Source: Mesostigma viride (lineage: Eukaryota; Streptophyta; Mesostigmatophyceae; Mesostigmatales; Mesostigmataceae). Taken from it: a stretch of 36,488 bases of DNA. Location of the stretch: assembly GCA_009746045.1 (NCBI GenBank), contig RPFO01000080.1, positions 1,325,420-1,361,907 of the forward strand. The letters are read 5' to 3'. This document shows positions 25,169 through 34,456 of this stretch, piece by piece (within the stretch, counting starts at the first letter, position 1; each line of letters opens with the position of its first letter). The translations under genes were made by a program, and so were the position numbers. Below the pieces are notes generated by a model. It was not told the origin of the DNA. It made no database searches and saw only the letters and a program-made list of their open reading frames with translations.

Positions 25169-26254
25169 GACTGCCCGACTGCCCGACGGCCCGACGGCCC
25201 GACTGCCCGACTGTCCGACTGCCCGACTGCCCGACTGCCCGACTGCCCGACTGCCCGACTGCCCAACTGCCCGACTGCCCGACTGCCCGACTGCCCGACT
25301 GCCCGACTGCCCGACTGCCCGACTGCCCGACTGTCCGACTGCCCGACTGCCCGACTGCCCGACTGCCCGACTGCCCGACTGCCCGACTGCCCGACTGCCC
25401 GACTGCCCGACTGTCCGACTGCCCGACTGCCCGACTGCCCGACTGCCCAACTGCCCGACTTCCCGACTGCCCGACTGCCCGACTGCCCGACTGCCCGACT
25501 GCCCGACTGTCCGACTGCCCGACTGCCCGACTGCCCGACTTCCCGACTGCCCGACTTCCCGACTGCCCGACTGCCCGACTGCCCGACTGCCCGACTGCCG
25601 GACTGCCCGACTGCCCGACTGCCGGACTGCCCGACTGCCCGACTGCCGGGCTGCCCGACTGCCCGACTGCCGGACTGCCCGACTGTCCGACTGCCCGACT
25701 GCCCGACTGCCCGACTGCCCGACTGCCCGACTGCCCGACTGCCCGACTGCCCGACTGCCCGACTGCCCGACTGCCCGACTGCCCGACTGCCCGACTGCCC
25801 GACTGCCCGACTGCCCGACTGCCCGACTGCCCGACTGCCCGACTGCCCGACTGCCCGACTGCCCGACTTCCCGACTGCCCGACTGCCGACTGCCCGACTG
25901 CCCGACTGCCCGACTGCCCGACTGCCCGACTGCCCGACTGCCGGACTGCCCGACTGCCCGACTGCCGGGCTGCCCGACTGCCCGACTGCCGGACTGCCCG
26001 ACTGTCCGACTGCCCGACTGCCCGACTGCCCGACTGCCCGACTGCCCGACTGCCCGACTGCCCGACTGCCCGACTGCCCGACTGCCCGACTGCCCGACTG
26101 CCCGACTGCCCGACTGCCCGACTGCCCGACTGCCCGACTGCCCGACTGCCCGACTGCCCGACTGCCCGACTGCCCGACTGCCCGACTGCCCGACTGCCCG
26201 ACTTCCCGACTGCCCGACTGCCCGACTGCCCAACTGCCCGACTGCCCGACTGCC
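25169..26254. repeat. 8-bp tandem array CCCGACTG, about 136 copies
   Basis: Nearly perfect CCCGACTG units with scattered variants (TCCGACTG, CCCAACTG, CCCGACTT, CCGGACTG, CCGGGCTG). The variant cluster around CTGCCGGGCTGCCCGACTGC occurs at 25642 and again at 25961, 319 bp apart, showing a larger duplication. All frames on both strands are open because the unit has no stop, so the very long frames here are not evidence of genes. Confidence 0.98.
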
Positions 26255-26483
26255 AACCTAACGAACTCCCTCTCACTGCGTCGCTCTCTGCTGGGCTTCC
26301 TTTTCCCTTTTTCTCCCCCGTTATTGTATTGTGGTTGTGCATGTGCATGTAATGCCCATATGTACGCAAATAGAAAAAGAGATTCCTGAAGTTTTTCATC
26401 CATAGCTTGTCACGAATCATTGTTTGTGTGTGGTTGAGTCCAGGGTTCTAAACTCAGTGCTTGTCTATTTGCTCTTAATGCAG

Positions 26484-26653
26484 GAGGTGGTGACCGAGCT
26501 TTCGGCATGAAGATTCCAAGACTACCCTCATATTGGAGCATTATCAGCTGGCAGCTGCAAATGCCCAAGGGCTGCAATGGATGGAGCTCTCGAGTTGAAG
26601 GGCCCATTATCATAAAGGCCTGCCTTCACGTTGGCCATGTTACACAGTCATGA
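26484..26653 (+). other. possible 3' terminal exon
   Basis: A good acceptor (TCTTAATGCAG) is followed by an open frame DRAFGMKIPRLPSYWSIISW to a stop at 26653; another frame reads EVVTELSA and then a stop. Either could end a gene whose earlier exons lie to the left. There is no family resemblance. Confidence 0.2.
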
Positions 26654-27274
26654 ATGAATAAATTAATAAACACGTAGACAGCGTCAGCATATTTCCTGAT
26701 GGAATGGGGAAGGGGGGATGGGGACAGTCATAAGCTAGCCGCAGTGGTGCAGTATCATGTGTCTTATATGCATACTGCTATAAAACTGGGCACCTTGAAA
26801 ATTTTCCTCGTGGGCTAGCTAGGATCCATGCGACAACTGGATGATTGTGAGGTTCTTCAACATCTACCTGGTCAGTAATAAAGTTGCAGTAGTAAGTAAA
26901 GTTGCAGGTGGCCGGCCAACACAAGGTATGCGTTGCTAACATTCAACACATGCATGCGTCTGCTGATTTAATAATGCATACCGATGCTGGTTGACCTTGA
27001 TAGCTAATTTATTGGCGGATCCACACGTCACGTTGCCGTAAGTAATAATCATAAGATGTCATGATTGACTGCGTCAACGAGCATACATCCCCATTGGAAT
27101 GGTTGAGCAATGAGCCCCGACCAAATTATCAGTCAAACCTTAATTTGGGTTGAAAGAGCGTCAAACACATTCTTGATTGTCCAAATTCTTACTATATGAT
27201 CTGACGTGCATCCATCCTCACAATGCCAATGGCCGCTATCTCATGGATGACAGGAACATGTTTCCTGCTCTAAA
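26654..27274. other. unassigned AT-rich spacer
   Basis: No gene or repeat recognised. Confidence 0.4.
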
Positions 27275-27480
27275 ATTAAATTAAATAAATTATAGCATGC
27301 CTCGGTGGGGTGGGCATGTAGCACCTAGAGTGCTTTCCAGTCCCTGTAAGTTGCACAGTGGGAAAGGGGCAAAGACACCTGCGTCCTCACTCATGCCCGA
27401 AGGCAGGCCACAGCTGCGTTCAACGCTCGTTGGACTATGGCAAACTGTGGGTGTGCTAAAGCTGAAATATGCGCGAGTAT
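27275..27480 (-). mobile_element. old copy of second-family LINE derivative
   Basis: A TTAAATTAAATAAATTATA tail is followed by a degenerate stem-loop (GCCTCGGTGGGGTGGGCATG). Next come TAGAGTGCTTTCC and TGGGAAAGGGGCAAAGAC, as at 16440-16510, then CAGGCCACAGCTGCG and GGCAAACTGTGGGTG, as at 17038-17110. The order is the same as in 33505-33920 inverted. It is clearly more diverged than the other copies. Confidence 0.65.
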
Positions 27481-28762
27481 GCTGGTATGTTGGCTGCTCT
27501 AAGGACCGAGCCACTGATGGCCAGTGGTGGAATCATCTTGCACGTAGTCTAGCTAGCCAACCCCAACACTGTCCCAAGGTACCTAGCCACAAAGACCCCA
27601 CTAGCTGCAGGCATGGGTGCCAACAAAGTGTGATTCGGCTAGGATCGGCTCCCAAACATGCGAGCCATACATGTGTGCTTTACATTTACGCACACACTGA
27701 CAACCTCAGCCCAGGTCGATCCACGTTGGTTGACATTAGACAACGTATTGACGCTGTAATTACCAAATAAGCAAAAAAGCTCACCATGGGCTCAACAATT
27801 TTCAGGCACGGCATGTGCACGGCAGTTGCCTGCACCTATTTTACAATGCACGTCAGTGGTAAAAAGCTTGGTACTGTATTTCATTGATATTTGTAATGCC
27901 ATCCTTGCCTGCATGTCCCAAGGGCTACTCCAAAAAAAGAAGAAGCAGTATCAACGACAAGCTTTCTACTTTAGGACACAAGGATCCCTATACAAACACT
28001 CATACAAGAACAAACCCAGCATTCAACAAACCCATCACCAAATGATACAGTGGTCAGTCACACTCTGCAACACTAAACTTGAAGGATACAGCAACACTAG
28101 CAACCTACGCAAAATAAGCAAGATACTGTAACAGATACATGTGGTCCAGTTCCCAGATACGGGCTGACAGTTCCGCGAGGGCCGACAAGGTGTGCTACCA
28201 AGCTTTACGCAGAAAATCAGAAGAGAAAGGCGCGCACGATGACCGCGTCCAGACGCATTTCCCGGTATATCTCTTCAAGGTCTACTTGGAAACTTGGTAG
28301 CGAGGTATGGAGAGGCAATGCATAAAAAGCTCGGAAGCTAACGAGAGAAGGCAGGGTGGGGGGAAGAAGACAGGACGGGACGTTGGAGGAACGCATGAGA
28401 CGGAGGGAGGGAGCGAGCAAGGGAGGGAGGGAGGGAGAAAAAAACGAGAGAGGGAAAGATTGCCAGACAAAAGATCGATTCGAAGAGGAAACTAAGTGTG
28501 CCGACATTACTGCGAGTAGAGAAAGCAGAATTTTTATTGCTATGGATCCCAGGGACGTCAAAGACTGTTTGTCTCCTACTTTAGACAAATTAGGGTCCGA
28601 TGATTATACTTTAGAACAACCATGGCATTCTCGTCGCCCAACTTCCCGGCTGCGCAATTGCCAGGCAATAGTCACTACTGCATCACAAAGAAACCAGATT
28701 TTTGCCACCTTCAAGCGTAAATTGCCAGCACCTTGGCAAAAATAATGCAATGATGCCAATTG
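27481..28762. other. unassigned, purine-rich tract near 28400
   Basis: A GGGAGGGAGCGAGC-type purine tract lies at 28400-28460. On the minus strand it would be a polypyrimidine tract leading to a possible short terminal exon (LEEIYREMRLDAVIVRAFLF, stop at 28217). The evidence is too thin to call a gene. Confidence 0.3.
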
Positions 28763-28964
28763 CATCCTTGACTGCGCTTGTAGTCAACAAAGAAATTAGC
28801 CAAGTCCTACAGTAATTGGCGCGGCAGGCCCTTTTTTCCCGCGTAACTCGTGTGCCGGTCCGGCGCGGCGTGGCCTGGGCAGGCGCGTCGGACTTAGTGC
28901 GGTGGTGTCCCGGAACCCCGCACTCACCCCCGCACTAGAGTTTGTGTCATCAGAGCCAAATTAT
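28763..28964 (-). repeat. 202-bp inverted repeat, right arm
   Basis: Exact inverted partner of 20726-20927. With it, the repeat pair delimits 8239 bp. The GC-rich middle contains GCGCGGCGTGGCC. Confidence 0.93.
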
Positions 28965-28983
28965 GCGCTTCCCGAAAATCTCA

Positions 28984-29113
28984 GTTATGGCAAGCCTGGG
29001 ATAGTTGGCTGGCACGGATAGGCCACTTTGAAGACTTCAGGGAAAATGGCTTCCAAATCGTATCCCTGAAGTAATTCAAAGTGGTATTTCCGTGCCATTC
29101 AACTAGCCATAAC
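28984..29113. repeat. imperfect 50-60 bp hairpin
   Basis: GTTATGGC, AGTTGGCTGGCACGGA, CCACTTTGAA and ACTTCAGGGA (28984-29043) are repeated in reverse complement in the same order at 29062-29113 around an 18-bp loop. It starts about 20 bp beyond the right arm of the 202-bp repeat. It is possibly a small MITE or a miRNA-like foldback. Confidence 0.75.
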
Positions 29114-29563
29114 AAACAATTTACTAGTACAGACGAAAAAGAAACCACTTTGCTATGAAATGTCTTGAACTGTCATGACGGCAACGACGGCCATGACGGA
29201 TCCCATTGGGCTATGTCGACGCTCCTAGCTGACGCGCGGCGCGGCATCTAGAAGCTGGTAGCCTGGCTGTCACCCATGAGCCACCACGCCGCGCCGCGTC
29301 GGGCTGGCACGGCACTCCCGCGCCCGGCCCATGTATGCCACTGCTCTTTTCCCGCAAAGACCCCTTAAAGTTGGCCATCTCGTTCCCGCCATTCCCATAA
29401 GTTTCCAGAGTGACGCCCTCTAGCTGCATCAACTTTCGAAGGCACTCAGCCTGGGCTGCGGCACAAGGCGCTCTGCGACGTGCGAAATTCCGGCACTCAC
29501 CCCACTCCTAAAAGGTTAAAAGGCAGGGGATCAGCCACCTGCCTCGTTTCTCGGTGTACGAAA
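29114..29563. other. presumed SUMO upstream region
   Basis: GC-rich with short GCGCGGCG words; no TATA box or other element can be placed with confidence. Confidence 0.35.
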
Positions 29564-29608
29564 GCTGGTCTTGCATCCAAGCAGATGGCTGGTCTTGCAG
29601 CCAAGCAG
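29564..29608 (+). repeat. 24-bp in-frame duplication at SUMO start
   Basis: GCTGGTCTTGCATCCAAGCAG at 29564 and GCTGGTCTTGCAGCCAAGCAG at 29588 differ by one base and are 24 bp apart. Both end in CAG, and the second ATG candidate falls between them. Confidence 0.9.
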
Positions 29609-29923
29609 GCCGTGATGGAAGATAACGTTCAAGATCCCACTGATAACTCGTACCCTGCGGAGGCCAAGCCTGAGAAGAGCGAGGACCACATCAACCTGAA
29701 AGTGAAGTCGCAGGATGGGAACGAGGTTTTCTTTAAAATTAAGAGAACAACGCCCATGCGGAAACTTATGACGGCGTATTGTTCACGGCAGGGCCTCCAG
29801 ATCGACTCCATGAGGTTTATTTTCGAGGGAGAACGTCTGAAGCTCGATGACACGCCTGAACTTAGAGAAATGGTCGACGGAGATGAGATCGACGTTTTTA
29901 TCAGTCAGGTCGGAGGATTCTAA
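29585..29923 (+). CDS. SUMO: SUMO (small ubiquitin-related modifier)
   Basis: SUMO is conjugated to lysines of target proteins through its C-terminal diglycine by the E1 SAE1/SAE2 and E2 UBC9 enzymes. The frame is a single exon. After a variable acidic N-terminus it reads INLKVKSQDGNEVFFKIKRT, then MRKLMTAYCSRQG, FIFEGERLKLDDTPEL and GDEIDVFISQVGGF. The beta-grasp core and diglycine are intact; one residue (F) follows GG, so a SUMO protease must trim it. It is closest to plant SUMOs (HINLKVK-QDGNEVFF). Start could be 29585 (MAGLAAKQAV, made by a local 24-bp duplication) or 29615 (MEDNVQD, the likelier ancestral start); an in-frame ATG at 29480 is less likely. The lack of introns could mean a retrocopy or a compact gene. 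Confidence 0.95.
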   Translation: MAGLAAKQAVMEDNVQDPTDNSYPAEAKPEKSEDHINLKVKSQDGNEVFFKIKRTTPMRKLMTAYCSRQGLQIDSMRFIFEGERLKLDDTPELREMVDGDEIDVFISQVGGF

Positions 29924-31039
29924 ATGCGCACATTCGTTGCGGGACTTGGCTGGCAAATAAAGCAATTTGCGCCGGTGAGAAATCTGGGCGTGAGAGGGCA
30001 TCGAGCCGATTTTTTTGGACAGTTCAAAGTGGAACGCACCAGGCCTTTAACATGCTGTTCACCCCTGACTGTTGTTAGCGCCTTATTACGCTCCGCTTCT
30101 AAGACGCAAGCCAAAGCTTGTAAAAGGTCAACTGCGCTCACGAGCCACGCGTTGCGAGGTCTGTGGTAGAGCTCTACGAAAGCCGACGTCCCTGCCGGCA
30201 CATCCCTGCCGGTACCTTCGACATGGCACCGGGGTATTACATACCACATTTCCAAGCCTACCCGTGGCCTGCATGGTCAGCTGGGCTGTGGTATGCCATT
30301 CCAGGCTCCAGATGAACATGCCAGGGTCGCATTGAGAAGTTCTGTGTTGTACTCAAACGGAAAGCTTCCCTGAGCGTTGCCCTTTATGAAGATCTATCTC
30401 CCCCTCCAATGTAAAAAGATCCAAATGGCAAAGCTCAGCTCAAGGTGTAGTCTGTAGTTTTTTTCTTTTTATCTAGCCGCCGCTGATCACAACAGCTGCA
30501 GGCGGCATGCATGCCTTGCAATGCAATGCAACTTATTTATGATAACTGCGTTGTCCTCTACCATCTAGATTGTGCCCACACCTATTTATTTTCAGTGAGA
30601 GAACTATTTAGGCTGCAAACTGCACCTCATTGGGCACGCTAGCAAGCAGCATACACGCCTGGGCTTGGCTTGGTTTAGCTTGTCAGACATCAAGTGTGTG
30701 TCTGTGTGTGTCTGTGCGTGTGTGCATGTTGTTTGTTTTAAGTGAGACATCTGTTGTTTGTGTAAGCTGGTTGGTATGTGTATTGTATCATGCCTCCCCT
30801 TTGTGCCTCTTTGTAAAGCTTCGCGAGTAGGTAATGTGGCTAATACAACAGAGTACAATAGATGGATAGGCTTGATAGCATCTCCTCGTACGGATTCTCA
30901 CAACTTTACACCATGCCGATACACCTCCGACATCTGAATGAGACAACCAGCACAGGCTTGCCATGCGCAAAAATCCATCTCCTTTGCGGCCGTTCCGAGC
31001 TTGGCACTAGATTCGTTGTCCCCACCGTCGCGTCGCTAC
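29924..31039. other. SUMO 3' flank, nothing recognised
   Basis: TGTAA words, a possible green-algal polyadenylation signal, occur near 30118 and 30409. A GTGTGTCTGTGTG-rich stretch lies at 30690-30725. GTCGCGTCGCTACAA at 31027 repeats a word found beside the 142-bp repeat. No gene is recognised. Confidence 0.4.
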
Positions 31040-31685
31040 AATTAATTAATTAATTAATTATCAACATCACTCCGTTGGGAGTCAATGTAGCACATAGCCC
31101 TGAGAAGGGGCATATGGCTTTTAATACATCCTAGGCTACTTCATGCAAGGGTGGGAATGTAAGCTACCCGTGCTCTAGGTGCACCAGGGCACCCGCACCA
31201 CCATGCTGTCTCAGGTTCAACCCGCCTAAGGGGGGGATCCTGGCACGGGGGAGGAAGATCATCATGGCTATACAAGAGCTAGGACATGGCTTCTCGACAG
31301 AGAGCATCTCTCTGCATGGCATAGCATGGCTAAATTCTTAATGCAACATCCATGGGGGTCCCATTATAGGCATGGCTTGGCTAAATTCTGAAGGCAACAT
31401 CCATGGGGGCCATTATGGGCGCACATGCCCGAGCAGGACAAGACGCGGTGGAAGAAGATTGTCAAGGCACACACGCCCGACCCTGTGGGCAAGCCACCTC
31501 CCCCCAAGCGGAGGAGGCGTTTTGATGAGTAGTGTAGTTAGGCTTTTCTAGATAGAGTTAGGATAGTTCGATCACGCGGCTTCCTCCACCCCATACATCA
31601 TGGAATATGTGCTACATGACCCCCCCACGGAGGCATGTTATAATTTAATTTAATTTAATTTAATTTAATTTAATGCGCGTGGGCC
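31040..31685 (+). mobile_element. LINE deletion derivative: 5' UTR joined to ORF2 end
   Basis: A TTAATTAA tract and then the stem-loop ACTCCGTTGGGAGT (31069) begin a 5' UTR that runs to about 31427. It is joined there directly to the last codons of ORF2 (DKTRWKKIVKAHTPDPVGKP, stop at 31530). A 3' UTR with CTACATGA...CCCACGGAGGCATG and an AATTT tail follow. ORF1 and nearly all of ORF2 are deleted, leaving a 0.6-kb element that keeps both ends, like a LINE-derived SINE. Its tail merges with that of the opposite element at 31690. Confidence 0.75.
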
Positions 31686-33180
31686 ACATGCTAGGCTAAG
31701 CCTTACTAATCTACACTACTGGTATATATATTCCTAGTCTGAGGTGGCAGGAGGGGGCTGCCAGGGCTTGTGGTCAACGTGGATGACCACCCCCCTCCAG
31801 TATACCGGCTTCCCCCTTGCGCTCTGCCGGAGCTGAAGGTAGGTCGGCCATAGCTCGCGTCGCCGCTGTTGCTGGGCCAGGGTCAAGTCGTCGTCCAGCG
31901 TGAAGCGAGTCTCCGAGAGCTTCTTGCGGCATTTAAGGAACTCCAGCTTGTCCGCCATGTACTTAAAGGTGAGGAGCACGGGTGCCGGGCCAGCCTTCCC
32001 CGCGCGCGGGGAGGCGGACAGCCGACATGTCCAGCTCACCAGTGAGTAACATGGGGGCAAGAATGGCGCGCTTAAATGCCTCAAGAAGGCTCGTGGAGGT
32101 CTCACCTGCCGGCTGGTCGAAGTGCTTGACGATGACATTGTGGCTGCGCCGGGCGATGTCGGCTTCCTCGCGGAGGTCGAGGGCTTGTTGCTTGAGTTGT
32201 GCCGAGATGGTGGAGGTGGTGGAGGTGGTGTGCTGCTTAAGCAAGTCCGCCCAGGTGGAGGGAGCATCGCCGGCCGGGCCAGCAGGCGCCAGCTGGGCGG
32301 CGATGTCCTTCACCGCCTGGGCGGTGAGGTCGGCGGTGTCATGCAAGCTCTCAAGGGCGTCGGCGGTGGCTTGAAGGCGTTGGTCGAGGTCGAGGAGCTG
32401 GGCTTTGATGTCGGCAGTGGAGGCGGAAATGGCAGCGGAGGTGGCGGTGAGGTGAGGAAGTTCAGCAGCCAGCGGACCACCCATTGCTGCGACGTCAGCA
32501 GCAAGGGGGGTCACGTGCTGCTGAAAGGCTTCCATGAGGATGGAACGGAGGGTGGGGGCGGAGATGGATGGAGCCCAGATCTCGCCGTCAGAGCGCTGGA
32601 GAAGGGAGTTGAGGATGGCGTGCTGGAGACGGGGGCGTGGGGAGCCGAAAACCATGCTGACGTTGTGCCAGCGGTTGCCGTCAGTGCAGAGGAGGCGGCC
32701 GGTGGCGTGGAGATGGAGGCACAGGTCGTAAAGCGAGGCGTAGTCCCCATAGAAGATGCAGTGCATAGCAGCGTCCGGGGACATGGTGGTCCAGTCGTGA
32801 TCATCGACCTGGAAAGGTTGGAGCCGAAAGCGCGGCTCCGAGGGGCGTGAAGACCCTCCTGTTTTGTCGGCTGAGCGGGCGCGTTTAGGGTCAGGCGATG
32901 CCGATGGCGAGGCATTGAGCCCGGGAGGGTTCGGGGCGAGCACCAGTGCACGACTAGTGTCACCGCTGCCTTCCGGATCTGGCGAGGCTGCAGCCGCAGC
33001 TGCCGCATTTTCATGGGCGAGCGCATCCGCCAAACTGCGTTGCGTCGACAGGCGTTTGCTCGTCATATATTGCGTTTTAGATTCGGAAATGCAACAATTG
33101 GCGACGAAAATGGCTGACGGCGGTATGGCTGACGGCGGAGCTCAGATCTTTTGCGTCTGAGCCCCAAATTCGGTCAGACC
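31640..33180 (-). mobile_element. ORF1-only LINE-derived element, best copy
   Basis: 5' UTR 33180-33067, ORF1 33066-31734, then a short 3' UTR (AGTAGTGTAGATTAG, CACGCGCATTAAATT) and an AATTT tail shared with the preceding + element. There is no ORF2. The 3' end matches the + copy at 9670-9750. Confidence 0.82.
31734..33066 (-). pseudogene. LINE ORF1, nearly intact, one frameshift
   Basis: L1-type ORF1 RNA-binding protein. It is open from MTSKRLSTQRSLADALAHEN for about 350 codons through NPPGLNASPSASPDPKRARS, MHCIFYGDYASLYDLCLHLH, a long helical, probably coiled-coil section (ISAQLKQQALDLREEADIAR) and VIVKHFDQPAGETSTSLLEA. The frame breaks near 32010, where GGGGAGGCGG lacks one A present in the sister copy at 14905 (GGGGAAGGCGG). 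The other frame then gives the RRM-like PVLLTFKYMADKLEFLKCRK, LDDDLTLAQQQRRRELWPTY and VYWRGVVIHVDHKPW to a stop at 31734. One base therefore separates it from an open frame of about 440 codons. Confidence 0.82.
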
Positions 33181-33181
33181 A

Positions 33182-33920
33182 GTTGCATTCGATGCGCTTT
33201 TTTCAGACGCACACGCCAGTATAATCGGTTACGGCTGAAACGCAGTATTGCCAAAGTTACGCACGTGACCAGCTATGACGACTACCAAAGCAAAACGAGG
33301 GCTGGAAAAGGAGCTGGCCCAGCTTCCCAGCGCCCAGCCCAACCCTCTCGCCCTCGCCATTGTTCAGCCGACAGGCTTACCCGCCAAACCCTCGCCAAGC
33401 GCCTCGCCTGAACCCAAGAAACCATGCCACGATCGCCACAAATGGAGCCAATACTTGCCCGGCGACGGACCACAAGATGTGGACGCCCCCAGCGGGCTAG
33501 AATAGCAATAGCCCTAGCTTGTAACCATTGGCGTCACTGCCGCTAAGGCAGCCATGCCTAGAATGTTGCCTAGCTGTGCCAACACACCTAGTCACGTGCC
33601 GCCAACGCACGGTACACAACCAGCCATAGCCTTAGCCTAGTCCTAGTACAGCCATGCCACGCCCTGGCTATGTTCAGATTACCTGCCCACGCTCCTTGCT
33701 ATGATATGCTCACATGGGTCTTATTGCACCCACAGTTTGCCGGATCGTTAGCCTGTCCTTTTAGCTAGCCGCGCCCGATTGCAGCTGTGGCATGCCTTTG
33801 GCATGAAGGAGACTGGGGGTCTCTGCCCTTTCTCCTGTAGTGCACACACAGGGATTAAAAGCACTTCGGTGCTCCGTGACTCCCCAACGGGAGCACGAGT
33901 TTAATTAATTAATTAATTAG
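33182..33920 (+). mobile_element. second-family LINE deletion derivative, 0.75 kb
   Basis: Order: possible 5' UTR, ORF1 start at 33275 (MTTTKAKRGLEKELAQLPSA), and a deletion joining to the last ORF1 codons (CACAAGATGTGGACGCCCCC near 33470). The inter-ORF spacer follows (33505-33790), then a few ORF2 C-terminal codons (GCAGCTGTGGCATGCC at 33782), a second deletion, the 3' end with stem-loop (GACTCCCCAACGGGAGCACG) and a TTAATTAA tail. The same spacer-to-ORF2-end junction occurs at 17040-17070. Confidence 0.75.
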
Positions 33921-33921
33921 A

Positions 33922-34054
33922 TTCGGAAAATTATATCAGCATGTGCGTCTTAGAAAGACGAAGCGATAGTGATATTCACGGCTAAATTCGGTGCTCAAAC
34001 GTGAAAGTTATGAGCTCCGCCGTCAGCCATGGCTACCTCGTGGCTCGTGGGTGG
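33922..34054 (-). mobile_element. orphan LINE 5' UTR fragment
   Basis: Matches 16020-16150 and 8090-8220 (inverted), for example GTGCGTCTTAGAAAGACGAA and AACGTGAAAGTTATGAGCTC. It stops just short of where the ORF1 start would be. At 34055 it joins TCTCCTTGA and the 142-bp repeat. Confidence 0.75.
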
Positions 34055-34063
34055 TCTCCTTGA

Positions 34064-34205
34064 TCGCTACAATGCACACGATGTTTTCTGGATTACGTGG
34101 GCCTTTGGTTCAAGCCGCACATTTGAAAGTGATGCCCTCCGGATTTCGCCTTTGCACCGTGTGCAGTTCTTGGACGTTTGGAAACATGGCATGGCTAACG
34201 TAATG
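34064..34205 (+). repeat. 142-bp dispersed repeat, copy 2
   Basis: Partner of 14003-14144. It is preceded by TCTCCTTGA at 34055-34063, where copy 1 instead has CGTCGCG. Confidence 0.75.
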
Positions 34206-34446
34206 TATACTTCGGATCAGGAGGCTCACACAGCCACGAAACCATGCCAAAGGTCCTATGTTCGATTCCTTGCTGGTAGCTTCTGGGCTTTCTTACTTTC
34301 TGTGTTCCGCGGAATCTCAGATTTGGGCAGCTAACGTTTTCACGTTTGTTGCTTTCTGACGACCATGTAAGATTGGTTGATATTATAGTTAGTTTCGGCC
34401 ACGTCCTCTAGGTTTGTACGTCACACTACAACCAGATTCCAGCCGC

Positions 34447-34456
34447 GGTCAACCTG
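34447..34456. repeat. target-site duplication, left
   Basis: GGTCAACCTG, repeated at 34899-34908 on the other side of the LINE insertion. Confidence 0.85.

Noticed and set aside
24184-26420. Very long open frames (up to about 700 codons) on both strands
   Set aside because: They arise because the 21-bp, 4-bp and 8-bp repeat units contain no stop codon in several frames; nothing outside the arrays supports them as genes.
28217-28588. Minus-strand frame ending LEEIYREMRLDAVIVRAFLF
   Set aside because: The last 20 codons look protein-like and follow a pyrimidine tract, but no upstream exon could be joined convincingly.
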